Below the pieces are notes generated by a model. The model did no database searches. It was not told the origin of the DNA and saw nothing but the letters and a program-made list of their open reading frames with translations. The position numbers and the translations under genes are program-made. This document shows positions 35,008 to 43,557 of a stretch of DNA of 64,000 nt, piece after piece. Source of the stretch: JANNUT01 sp046331425 (lineage in GTDB: Bacteria; Acidobacteriota; Polarisedimenticolia; J045); contig JAXLQU010000010.1 of NCBI GenBank assembly GCA_046331425.1, forward strand, positions 62,001-126,000, read 5' to 3'. How positions within the stretch are numbered: position 1 is the first letter of the stretch; each line of letters begins with the position of its first letter.

Positions 35008-38000
35008 TCAAGGGCAAACTCCGGCAGTGCGTGGCGTGCCAGCCGAGTCCGTTCCGAGGTTCTCTCCGCAGGCGTTTCTGGCACGAACCAGATAGGCAAG
35101 CGCTTCGCCTGGGTTCGGGAGCGCTTCGTCGATGGCGCTCTGTTGGATCACCCCTCGAACGACACACTGCGGGTTAGCAAAACTGATCGGGTTCGAGCTG
35201 CGCAACAGGTCGAAGCGCAAACCGGGGCCACCAGGCAGTTGTGGCGTCGCCCAGGTCAGAGTGTTCCCCACCACAACGAGAGTGTGAGCCGGGTATGGAG
35301 TGGCGAATGCGTCCCGATCGTCTGGTGCGCAATCGTCGAGGTTGAGTGCTCCGTCACCATCCCGATCGGCATCGCACGCGTCACCGGCACCGTCCAGATC
35401 AAGGTCGGCCTGCGATGGGTTCGAGATTAACGGGCAGTTGTCCAGATCGCCGCAGATGCCATCCGCGTCGACGTCGTTCTGCGGGTCGTTGGGGCACACG
35501 TCGCACGCATCCCCTAGCGCATCGCCATCGGTGTTCGCTTGGGAGGCATTCGAGGTCGAGGGGCAGTTGTCGAGGTCGCCGCAGATGCCGTCGGCGTCGA
35601 TGTCGTTCTGCGCGTCGTTCGGGCACACGTCGCACGCGTCGCCGAGCGCATCGCCATCAGCGTTCGCTTGGGAGACATTCGAGATCGCCGGGCAGTTATC
35701 GATGCTGTTGCAAACACCATCGCTATCCGGGTCATTGAGCGTGTCACTGGGACACGCATCGCAAGCATCGCCAAACGCGTCACCATCAGTGTTCGCCTGC
35801 GAGGCGTTCGAGATTAGCGGGCAGTTGTCGAGGTCGCCGCAGATGCCATCCGCGTCGATGTCGTTCTGCGCGTCGTTCGGGCACGCATCGCACGCATCCC
35901 CGAGCGCATCGCCATCAGCGTTCGCCTGCGAGGCGTTCGAGATTAGCGGGCAGTTGTCGAGGTCGCCGCAGATGCCATCCGCGTCGACGTCGTTATGCGC
36001 GTCGTTCGGGCACACGTCGCACGCATCCCCGAGCGCATCGCCATCAGCGTTCGCTTGAGAGGCATTCGAGATCGTCGGGCAGTTATCGACGCTGTTGCAA
36101 ACACCATCGCTATCCGGGTCATTGAGCGCGTCGTTGGGGCACACGTCGCACGCATCCCCTAGCGCATCGCCATCAGCGTTCGCTTGGGAGGCATTCGAGA
36201 TCGCCGGGCAGTTGTCGCTGCTGTTGCAGACGGCGTCCTGGTCGGGATCGTTGAGTGGATCGGTAGGACACACATCGCAGACGTTGCCCACGCCATCGTG
36301 GTCATCATCGCGCTGCGGCGGATTGCTGATCAACGGGCAGTTGTCGCTGCTGTTGCAGACACCGTCGCCGTCCGGATCGTTGAGCGCGTCGTTGGGGCAA
36401 ACATCACAAACATTGCCGATTCCATCGAAATCGGAATCTGTCTGATTGGGGTTTGAGATCGCCGGGCAGTTGTCGGACAGACTGCACACGCCGTCGTTGT
36501 CCAGGTCGTTCCCAGGATCATGGGGGCAAGGGTCGCACGCATCCCCGACACCATCGAGGTCCTGATCTTGTTGCAGCGGGTTTGCCACGGTCGGGCAGTT
36601 GTCGACACCTGCGCACAGGCCATCCCCATCGCCGTCATTCGCGGCATCTGAGGGGCAAAGGTCGCAGAGATCACCCGTCCCATCCGCGTCGATGTCCGAT
36701 TGGTCCGGGTTGTAGATCAGTGGGCAGTTGTCGGTGCAATTCGCGCGGCCGTCAGCGTCGCCGTCCGGATCCAGCTCATCGATCGAGCCATCGCAATCGT
36801 CATCCAGGTCGTTGCACGAAATCTCGGTTGGCCTGCACGGGTCGGGGTTGTCTTCCCTGACGCAGATCGTCGCCGTTGGCTCCAACGCCGCTGCCTTACG
36901 CACCAACACCCAATCGACATCGAAGTGATTCGTCTCGCCGGCCGCGGCGAAACTGAACAGCCACGCACCAAGCGCCGTGGTTGGCCGAGCATCGAAGACC
37001 TCGAGCGCTGTTTGATCGATCGAGTAGCGGACTCGGTCGGTAAACCAACGAACGCTTTCGCGGTGCCAGAGTTGGTCGACCGATCGGCCCATGCTTCGCC
37101 AATTCGACTGCCCAGCACCTCCCGCCGTGTTGTTGGCCACAAAGTTGGGACTATTGAAGTCAGCCTGACGCAGCATGTTCTGGCGCGACGAGTCGGAGAA
37201 TCCTAGTTCCCCCGCGTGGCGGGAGTCTCCCGCTGCGTCGCGATGACGGGCGCGGGCCTCGAGCGCATAGCCGGCGCCAAAGGTGGGAGTGGTCACCAGG
37301 TACACATTCCCTTGCGAGGTAAGTGAGCTGACGGTCAGGGTCAGCACTCCGCCGGAAACGGAAGCGGTCCCGCCAGCCCCGAAATCGAACTCCGTCCAGC
37401 GCGATGACTCGACAGCGGTCCCATCGAACCCGTCGTATAACTCGAACGTCGTGAGCGGATTGCCGCTCGCGCTCGCGAGTGAATTGCCGCTGTAGAGAAA
37501 CACGAGGCTATCGCCCGAACCTGGGATCACAGGGAGCTTGATCCAGATCGTCGCTGTTTGGCCGATCTTGTCCCACGACTCGATGAAGTGCGGGAGCAGA
37601 CTCATACCGTTCGAATCAGTGACTCGTAGATCGCTCCCATCGATTTCGGCCTTGCTGAAATCGAAATTGGCGCTGGTCAAATCGATGCGCGTTTGGAAAT
37701 TGCTGAGCGCGCTTGGATTGGGGTTGTGGAGCGTGACCGGAAAACGATACAGCCAACCTAGGTCGAACCAAGATGACGCCGGTGATGGGTGACAGTCGCT
37801 ATCGCAGAGGTCGATGGCACCGTCACCATCGTTGTCGGTGCCATCGCTACAGCTTTCGACGTCACACGCATCGCCGATATTGTCGGCGTCCAGATCGGAT
37901 TGTGATGGGTTTGCGATGGTCGGGCAGTTGTCGACGGCATCGTCGACCCCGTCACCGTCAAGATCCCCAGCGCGTGCGCTTGCAGACGCCAGCGCCACGA

Positions 38001-38040
38001 GCACTAAAGCAGCAGCGATGAGTCCTGCGCTTTTGTACAT
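35008..38040 (-). CDS. secreted DUF2341 protein with thrombospondin type-3 repeats
   Basis: A 1010-residue exported protein: signal peptide (1-24), one type-3 repeat at the N-terminus (GDLDGDGVDDAVDNCPT), a DUF2341 domain (about 70-190, YRFPVTLHNPNPSALSN), a LamG-like beta domain (about 200-380), a long series of calcium-binding thrombospondin type-3 repeats (DNCP...Q.D.D.D..GD.CD, about 400-880), and a fibronectin-like end. Start: ATG 38040 with AAGGGG upstream. The repeats bind Ca2+ through Asp side chains and make rigid stalks on the cell surface. No sortase motif; presumably secreted or outer-membrane attached in a diderm. Confidence 0.85.
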   Translation of the reverse strand: MYKSAGLIAAALVLVALASASARAGDLDGDGVDDAVDNCPTIANPSQSDLDADNIGDACDVESCSDGTDNDGDGAIDLCDSDCHPSPASSWFDLGWLYRFPVTLHNPNPSALSNFQTRIDLTSANFDFSKAEIDGSDLRVTDSNGMSLLPHFIESWDKIGQTATIWIKLPVIPGSGDSLVFLYSGNSLASASGNPLTTFELYDGFDGTAVESSRWTEFDFGAGGTASVSGGVLTLTVSSLTSQGNVYLVTTPTFGAGYALEARARHRDAAGDSRHAGELGFSDSSRQNMLRQADFNSPNFVANNTAGGAGQSNWRSMGRSVDQLWHRESVRWFTDRVRYSIDQTALEVFDARPTTALGAWLFSFAAAGETNHFDVDWVLVRKAAALEPTATICVREDNPDPCRPTEISCNDLDDDCDGSIDELDPDGDADGRANCTDNCPLIYNPDQSDIDADGTGDLCDLCPSDAANDGDGDGLCAGVDNCPTVANPLQQDQDLDGVGDACDPCPHDPGNDLDNDGVCSLSDNCPAISNPNQTDSDFDGIGNVCDVCPNDALNDPDGDGVCNSSDNCPLISNPPQRDDDHDGVGNVCDVCPTDPLNDPDQDAVCNSSDNCPAISNASQANADGDALGDACDVCPNDALNDPDSDGVCNSVDNCPTISNASQANADGDALGDACDVCPNDAHNDVDADGICGDLDNCPLISNASQANADGDALGDACDACPNDAQNDIDADGICGDLDNCPLISNASQANTDGDAFGDACDACPSDTLNDPDSDGVCNSIDNCPAISNVSQANADGDALGDACDVCPNDAQNDIDADGICGDLDNCPSTSNASQANTDGDALGDACDVCPNDPQNDVDADGICGDLDNCPLISNPSQADLDLDGAGDACDADRDGDGALNLDDCAPDDRDAFATPYPAHTLVVVGNTLTWATPQLPGGPGLRFDLLRSSNPISFANPQCVVRGVIQQSAIDEALPNPGEALAYLVRARNACGENLGTDSAGTPRTAGVCP
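35432..36850. repeat. exact 129-bp tandem array inside the type-3 repeat gene
   Basis: The hexamer GGGCAG (opposite strand of the DNCP codons) recurs at 35432, 35561, 35690, 35819, 35948, 36077, 36206, 36335, 36464, 36593 and 36722: eleven units, each exactly 129 bases (43 codons), with no insertion or deletion. Central units differ by only a few bases, outer units more. This looks like recent unequal crossing-over or slippage in multiples of one repeat, with reading frame kept. Confidence 0.9.
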
Positions 38041-38222
38041 CCCCACCCCTTCGCTACGAGCACTTCCGCAGCGTTCCACCCTGCCGTTTCCCGCACCCCG
38101 TTTGCACGCGATTCGACAGTTTTCCCAGACCAGCCGGGCTGGTTATCCTCCCAACACGCTTCTGCGTCAAGCGGATTTGCGTCTTTTCGAGACGTGATCC
38201 TTCATGCGGGACAGTTGCCGAT

Positions 38223-38741
38223 CTAGCGGGCGAGTGGCTCCCCCAGGAAGACGCACTCCAGGTCGCGGAGATTGTGTTCGTAAACAACCTGAAAACGAGA
38301 TTGCACACGTTTGCGCCACCAGCCGATCGGCATCTGGAGCAGATGCGCATTCCGCCCGTCCGGCAGATGGTGGATCGCTGGGCGCGTGGCGATCACCAAC
38401 AAAGCTACACGCCGCGTTACCCGGCGGATGTCGTCGAGAACCGCTTCAAGGCAGTCCGGCTCGATGTGCTCCAGGACGTCGGTGCAGACAACGATGTCGG
38501 CCGGGGGCGGCGTTGCGCTGAGCTCGACGATTCCTGGATCGTAGCCGCGCACGCCGCCACCCAAAGCGGCATTGAGCGATTGCTTACCGCAGCCGTAATC
38601 GAGGAGATCCTTCGACGCGTAGTTCTTGATCAGCGTCTGCACGACACCAACCCACTTGTGCCCCGTGGTGCCCCACTGCGGCTGCTCGCGGTGCAACTGT
38701 TGGTTCAGTTTCTGGTAGTCACTGCTGAAGAGCATCGACAT
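38223..38741 (-). CDS. class I SAM-dependent methyltransferase-like protein
   Basis: A 172-residue protein. The motif LLDYGCGKQSL (about 45-55) is the AdoMet-binding loop, and DIVVCTDVLEHIEPDCL (about 82-98) is motif II-like. The N-terminus MSMLFSSDYQKLNQQLHREQPQWGTTGHKW matches a family of short methyltransferases often found in surface-polysaccharide clusters. The start is ATG 38741, with GGGAGG 8 bases upstream; a longer frame from 38822 would start at GTG with no binding site. Target unknown. Confidence 0.75.
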   Translation of the reverse strand: MSMLFSSDYQKLNQQLHREQPQWGTTGHKWVGVVQTLIKNYASKDLLDYGCGKQSLNAALGGGVRGYDPGIVELSATPPPADIVVCTDVLEHIEPDCLEAVLDDIRRVTRRVALLVIATRPAIHHLPDGRNAHLLQMPIGWWRKRVQSRFQVVYEHNLRDLECVFLGEPLAR

Positions 38742-38948
38742 GTTCTGAGCCTCCCGTACCGTGCCGAACTTGGTGCCGGGATCACTCGGTTGCCACTGCT
38801 GAAGAGCGTACCGATTGGGCACAGCGACGGGATCGTGTCGCAGCGATTACTCGCGATTCGGCAAGTAGCACCCGTCGTGGTGTCGGTCCCGGTTGACGCT
38901 CAGCGATCCGAGCGCCAGATCGACTGCACACGAGCAGGCGCCTGTCGA

Positions 38949-41114
38949 CTAGTCTTCCATCTCGCGCAGCGCGATTCCGTTGGCGTAGGTCGAGAACGTC
39001 GCGTCGAGACGTTTCCCTCGATAACGCTTGGCGACCTCACGATGCCGCTCCATCTCGACGTCGCTGGAGTTGAGTTCCAAACCGTCGTGGAAGAACTGAA
39101 GGGCCTCTCCTACGTCACCGCGTTGCAAGGCCAAGACACCGAGGTTGTACCAGCCGTTGGCAAGCCAATGGTTGTAGCGCGGCGGCTGCATCTCTTTGGG
39201 AAGCCGGTACAACAACCTCATCGCCTCCTCGTAGTCCTGCAGCTTCCATGTGGCCTTGGCTTCTTTGAGGCGAGCCAGGTTGGCTTGTTGCTGCTGGAGC
39301 AACTGTTGCGCAGCGTTCAACTCGTCGGCGACGTCGAAATTCGTCGGGTCTGCAACGCGTGCCGACTGCAGATAGGCCACCGACTGTTCATAGTTCGACT
39401 CATCACGCGCAACTCGCGCCTTGCGGCGTAACTCGGGTACATCCGAGGGGCCGAAGGAGGGAGTGGCCGGCGCGGCTGACGTTGATGTGGGTGCCAACGA
39501 CGCCGCGGGCGCATCGGGCTTGGGCGACGAGGGCTTCTTCTTTGCAACTGGACTCTGGATTGCAGCGTTCTGCGTCGAATCACCGAAAAGCATGTCGAAC
39601 GCACCAAACCACCACGCTCCTGCGACAAGCAAACAGATCCCTGTCGACAACACGACGAGGCGTTTGATGAGTCCTACGGGAACTCGACGGGATCCCCGCG
39701 AGGAAGCGGGATCGGCGCCGCCTTTGAGGCGGTCTGGCTTGACGACTCGAGTCGGTGTTTCCGCAGGCACGGGGGCGCGTGCGGCCAACTCCGCCGTCGC
39801 CGGCTCGCGGGGCGGCGGGACATTCTTGGATACAGAAATGGGAATCGGAGGTGGCGCTGGCGCTACCCCGACCGGCACCGGCGATGGGCTCTTTCCATCG
39901 AGCGCCAGTAGGTCCGTTTCGAACAGCGCCTGTGAGTTCGACGCCGCTTGCATCATCCGATTGAGCGCTTCGTCATCGACCGCGGTCGTGATCCGCGCGA
40001 GGTAGTCCTTGGCTTCACGGTGCTCAGGCGCTTGTTTCAGCACCTGATTGAACAGCGGTACAGCCTGATCGTTCTGCCCTTTCTCAAACGCATTGATAGC
40101 TTGCTGCATCAGACTCTCGAGCTCCTGAGCTCGCCGCGATGCAAGGTCACGCGCTTGCTCCATGAGCTCAGCGGCACCGGGAACACCATCCCACAACGCC
40201 ATCCCACGCGAGGCCAACTGCGTGGCGCGGTCGACATTCCCCTCGCGGAGCGCCTCGCGAGCTTGCTCGACGAGTCGTTGCGCCTCGTGTCGCGAGTCCG
40301 AAGTGGACTCCGCGGCGGTTGAGTCGTGTGCGCTACCTTCCGCGTACGGGTCGGCTTGCAGCCACTCGGAGACGTCTTGCTCACCCGTTTCGATATCGGA
40401 TGCTGCCTCGAGTAGATCGCGCATCGATGGCGCATCGTCGTCGACACGCTTTTGCGGGGCTGTTGGGTGAACGGCTTGGGGCATGGTGCGGACCGTCTCG
40501 CGTTGTGCAGCGGGCGTCGCGGGCTTCGCTGCGAGCGATAGGTCGAGATCCAATTCCATCATCGGCATCGAACCGCCCGTGGCGGGCACAGTTCCGACGG
40601 CGCGTTCCGCCTGCTCCAACAACAACTCGGCCTCGCGATTTCCCGGCTCCAGCTCGAGTGCCTGGCGACAACTCTTCACGGCCAATGCGGCTTGGCCCGA
40701 GGCAATCTGCGCACGCGCCTGATCGATCGCATGGCGCAGCAACGGTTGATGTTGAAGCGTCTCTTGTATCTCGGCCTTCAGCGCCAAGACGGCAGGGTCT
40801 TCGGGATGTTCGACGGCGAGCGCCGCTGCCTGAGCCGCCGCTTCATCGGTCAATCCGCTATCGAGGAGTTCTCGTACACGCGCCAGTTGTACCTGGAGCG
40901 CGGCATCACCTGCCAAAGACCGATCGAGCTGCGACCAATGGCTGTCGACGAGTTGCGTCAACTGCAGTCCGGCTCGAGCCGGCTGATTCTGCGGTTCCAT
41001 CTGCAGCACCGCTTCCCAGATTTGCCGTGCGCTGACCAGGTCACCCGCGCGGTACGCGCCGTCGGCCTGAGTCAACATGTCCTGAAGATGCTCCTGATAG
41101 GTCGTCTGATTCAC
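38949..41114 (-). CDS. TPR-rich membrane protein
   Basis: A 721-residue protein: N-terminal TPR-like helices (about 1-170), disordered linkers, a middle helical block (AQRLVEQAREALREGNVDRATQLASRG; FEKGQNDQAVPLFNQVL), one transmembrane helix (LIKRLVVLSTGICLLVAGAWWFGAF, about 505-530), and a C-terminal TPR region (about 580-700). Most of the protein is cytoplasmic, which suggests a scaffold. Start is GTG 41114 with GGAG 5 bases upstream. The linkers are Pro/Ala/Ser-rich. No enzyme motif. Confidence 0.8.
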   Translation of the reverse strand: MNQTTYQEHLQDMLTQADGAYRAGDLVSARQIWEAVLQMEPQNQPARAGLQLTQLVDSHWSQLDRSLAGDAALQVQLARVRELLDSGLTDEAAAQAAALAVEHPEDPAVLALKAEIQETLQHQPLLRHAIDQARAQIASGQAALAVKSCRQALELEPGNREAELLLEQAERAVGTVPATGGSMPMMELDLDLSLAAKPATPAAQRETVRTMPQAVHPTAPQKRVDDDAPSMRDLLEAASDIETGEQDVSEWLQADPYAEGSAHDSTAAESTSDSRHEAQRLVEQAREALREGNVDRATQLASRGMALWDGVPGAAELMEQARDLASRRAQELESLMQQAINAFEKGQNDQAVPLFNQVLKQAPEHREAKDYLARITTAVDDEALNRMMQAASNSQALFETDLLALDGKSPSPVPVGVAPAPPPIPISVSKNVPPPREPATAELAARAPVPAETPTRVVKPDRLKGGADPASSRGSRRVPVGLIKRLVVLSTGICLLVAGAWWFGAFDMLFGDSTQNAAIQSPVAKKKPSSPKPDAPAASLAPTSTSAAPATPSFGPSDVPELRRKARVARDESNYEQSVAYLQSARVADPTNFDVADELNAAQQLLQQQQANLARLKEAKATWKLQDYEEAMRLLYRLPKEMQPPRYNHWLANGWYNLGVLALQRGDVGEALQFFHDGLELNSSDVEMERHREVAKRYRGKRLDATFSTYANGIALREMED

Positions 41115-41217
41115 GGGCGCTCCAGCGGAAGAACCGAGTGTGAATATAGGGAGCGCAGTTTTTCAGGGGCAATGAATCATCGCGTTCATTCTGTCCCGAT
41201 TCCGGACATGAGCTGTT

Positions 41218-41478
41218 TCAGCCGTGGGCGGACAGGCGGAATTGGTCCGCGCACTCACGGGAGCAGAAATGACGGCCGGCTACGATCAGGGCCCGGCTTT
41301 CCGGCAGACGAACACGGCAGACAGGGTCAAGTACCAGCCGTTCAGCACCGGCGGCCGCAGCCGGCCTGGCGGCGGGGCCACGGCGGGATCGGATCGGCCG
41401 GAATAGCGAGAGCACGAGCCGCAGCACGAAACCAATCAGGAAGAGCATCGCAATGAGGCGAAACAACCGAGCGAACAT
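41218..41478 (-). CDS. small membrane-anchored TRASH/YHS-like metal-binding protein
   Basis: An 86-residue protein: one N-terminal hydrophobic helix (LIAMLFLIGFVLRLVLSLF), a basic Pro/Ala linker, and a C-terminal treble-clef-like motif LVLDPVCRVRLPESRALIVAGRHFCSRECADQF with three cysteines (C-x22-C-x3-C), as in TRASH/YHS metal-sensing or chaperone domains. Start taken at ATG 41478; a longer open frame to 41586 would overlap the divergent rlmN start and is less likely. Ribosome binding site weak. Possible heavy-metal or copper handling, inferred from the motif only. Confidence 0.6.
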   Translation of the reverse strand: MFARLFRLIAMLFLIGFVLRLVLSLFRPIRSRRGPAARPAAAAGAERLVLDPVCRVRLPESRALIVAGRHFCSRECADQFRLSAHG

Positions 41479-41584
41479 GCGCGCACGGTACGCTGGCTCC
41501 TGATACCGGTCAAACCGAGGAGGCGGATCAAAGAGCGGGCTGGCCGGTGGCACCCGCTGGACGGTCGCACCACAATCGCCAGCC

Positions 41585-42703
41585 ATGAACTCGAAGGATG
41601 TTCCACTCGTGAATCTGTATGGCCTCGATCGCGACGGACTGATCGGTGCCCTGGCTCCGCTCGGACTCGAGACCTACCGCGCGAAACAGGTATTCGGCCA
41701 AATGTATCGACGGGGAGTCTGCGACCCGCTCCAGTGGACCGACATGCCGAGCGCTGTGCGCCAACTGCTGTCCAGCCAGATGCGAGTCGAGCCACCGCGC
41801 ATCAAGAGTTCGGTTGCAGCGCTCGATGGCACGGTCAAGTACGTCCTGGAGCTACCGGCCGGAGGGCAGGTCGAAGCGGTGGCGATTCCGGCCGAGGAGC
41901 GGATGACGTTTTGCATCTCATCGCAAGTTGGATGCGCCTACGGCTGTACGTTCTGCATGACCGCAAAGCTAGGGTTCATCCGTCATCTATCGCCGGGCGA
42001 GATCGTGGGGCAAGTCGATGCGCTGCTGTCGGCCACCGATACGCCTCGCAGTCAACACAACGTCGTCTTCATGGGGATGGGTGAACCGCTTCACAACATC
42101 GACAATGTTCTGAAGGCGATCGAAATCCTCACCGATGAGGACGCATTCGCGCTCGGGCCGCGGCGAATCACTGTTTCGACAGTGGGGGTCGTGAACGGAA
42201 TCGATCGCCTGCTCGCCGCTCGCGTGGTTCCCCGTCTCGCTGTTTCGCTGGTAGCCGCGGATCAGGAGGTACGGGCAGCACTCATGCCGATCGCTCGCAG
42301 CGTGACACTCGATGACCTTGCCGCCGCCGTCCGACGGTTCGGTGACGGGAAGCGGGACCTTCCGACCTATGAGGTCGTACTCCTGGATGCGGTCAACGAC
42401 TCGCCGCGCCTGGCGCACCAGTTGGGCGATTTCGCGGTGCGTTCACGCGCAAAGGTGAATCTGATCGAGTTCAATCCGACCCCACTTCTACCGTATGCAC
42501 CGGCCAGCGAGGAGCGCATGAATTTCTTCCTGAAGATCCTCAAGCAACGAGGGGTGATCGGCACCGTGCGGAGGAGTCGAGGCAAAGACGCATTTGCGGC
42601 CTGCGGTCAGTTGGCATTTCTCCAGAGATCCGACGATGGGGGGGCGCAGTCGGCGTTCCCGCTTCGCACCGCGCCGCCCGTCGTGCCTCGGTCCACTGCG
42701 TGA
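41585..42703 (+). CDS. rlmN: dual-specificity 23S rRNA/tRNA adenine C2-methyltransferase
   Basis: A 372-residue radical SAM enzyme that methylates C2 of A2503 in 23S rRNA and A37 in some tRNAs. Motifs: CAYGCTFC (AdoMet/Fe-S), VVFMGMGEPLHN, and the catalytic cysteine pair with DAFAACGQL at the end. A 20-residue C-terminal tail (FPLRTAPPVVPRSTA) follows the conserved core. Divergent from the TRASH-like gene. Its TGA overlaps the GTG of the decayed DUF1223 gene, so the two may once have been coupled. Confidence 0.96.
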   Translation: MNSKDVPLVNLYGLDRDGLIGALAPLGLETYRAKQVFGQMYRRGVCDPLQWTDMPSAVRQLLSSQMRVEPPRIKSSVAALDGTVKYVLELPAGGQVEAVAIPAEERMTFCISSQVGCAYGCTFCMTAKLGFIRHLSPGEIVGQVDALLSATDTPRSQHNVVFMGMGEPLHNIDNVLKAIEILTDEDAFALGPRRITVSTVGVVNGIDRLLAARVVPRLAVSLVAADQEVRAALMPIARSVTLDDLAAAVRRFGDGKRDLPTYEVVLLDAVNDSPRLAHQLGDFAVRSRAKVNLIEFNPTPLLPYAPASEERMNFFLKILKQRGVIGTVRRSRGKDAFAACGQLAFLQRSDDGGAQSAFPLRTAPPVVPRSTA

Positions 42704-43378
42704 CACTAACTCGTGCGTCGCGCGTCTCAGCGACCATGCTCCGCACAGATTCGAGCGACGGCCCGGCGAGGACCACGAACTTGTTGTGCGCTCTGGCAGG
42801 GCTCGCGCTCGTCGTGGCAATCGGGACGTGGCAACCGGCTGCGGCTGCCGATACTGCAAAGTCGCATGCCGTGCTCGTCGAGTTGTTCACATCGCAAGGC
42901 TGCCGTTCCTGCCCTCGTGCGGACGCCTTTGTCTCCGAACTCGCCCAGCTTGGCTACGGCGCCGACCGCGTGATCCCATTGACGTTTCATGTGGGTTACT
43001 GGAGCGATTGAACTGAGCGGACACGCGGAGCGCGGCGCTCGAGACGGGCCGGTCGCTCTTATGGTTCAGGTGCACAGCACCGGTGTCAGGGAGCTCGAGC
43101 CGCGCGACGTCGAGCTGTTTGCAGCCCCTTACGAGAAGAGTGCGACAACGACGATTACCGGCGGCGAGAACGGTGGGCACGCGTTGCGTTAGTCGTTTGT
43201 AGTACGCCACCTCTCTGCATCACTGCTGCTCCCCAGGCTGACGCGAACCGAGTCGTTCGAGTTCACGCTTCCGACGCCGCTGGACGTTCCGACGTCCAAC
43301 CTTGGAATCGCTGTATTCGCCCAACAGAAAAACGGGACTTTGGTGCTCGGAAGTTGCCAAATTTCTATCGCACCCTGA
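42700..43378 (+). pseudogene. DUF1223 (thioredoxin-like) gene, broken by deletion, frameshift and stop
   Basis: The first part (from a GTG at 42700 that overlaps the rlmN stop) codes for a signal-like N-terminus and the DUF1223 start: AVLVELFTSQGCRSCPRADAF ... FHVGYWSD, then TGA at about 43011. From about 43020 another frame gives GPVALMVQVHS ... DVELFAAPYEKSATTTITGGENGGHALR, which matches the DUF1223 C-terminal part (DVWL...Y...GEN.GR.L). An in-frame TAG at 43190-43192 is followed in the same frame by FVVRHLS ... SNLGIAVFAQQKNGTLVLGSCQISIAP and TGA at 43376-43378, also DUF1223-like. So one frameshift with a deletion of about 75 codons of the thioredoxin core, plus one nonsense codon. Confidence 0.8.
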
Positions 43379-43557
43379 CGCGTTCGATCTGATTCAAATC
43401 TAGTCGCTATTTCCGTGCGATCGGCCGTTTCGTCCTGAGGCGGCTCGAGATTGTCTGTTTCATGACGGCTCACCCCGTCCTGTGATTGCTCCGGATTGGA
43501 GCAGATCACAACTTCCGCCTCAACAGGGAATCCAGCCTGTCGTCGTGGGAGGCGGAC

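Noticed and set aside
35300..36058. Plus-strand Ser/Gln-rich repeat protein across the type-3 array
   Set aside because: It is antisense to a recognised calcium-binding repeat protein; its periodicity is a by-product of the 129-bp array.
35432..36850. CRISPR-like periodicity
   Set aside because: Repeats are 129 bp with no variable spacers, fully within a coding frame of 43-residue modules. No cas genes.
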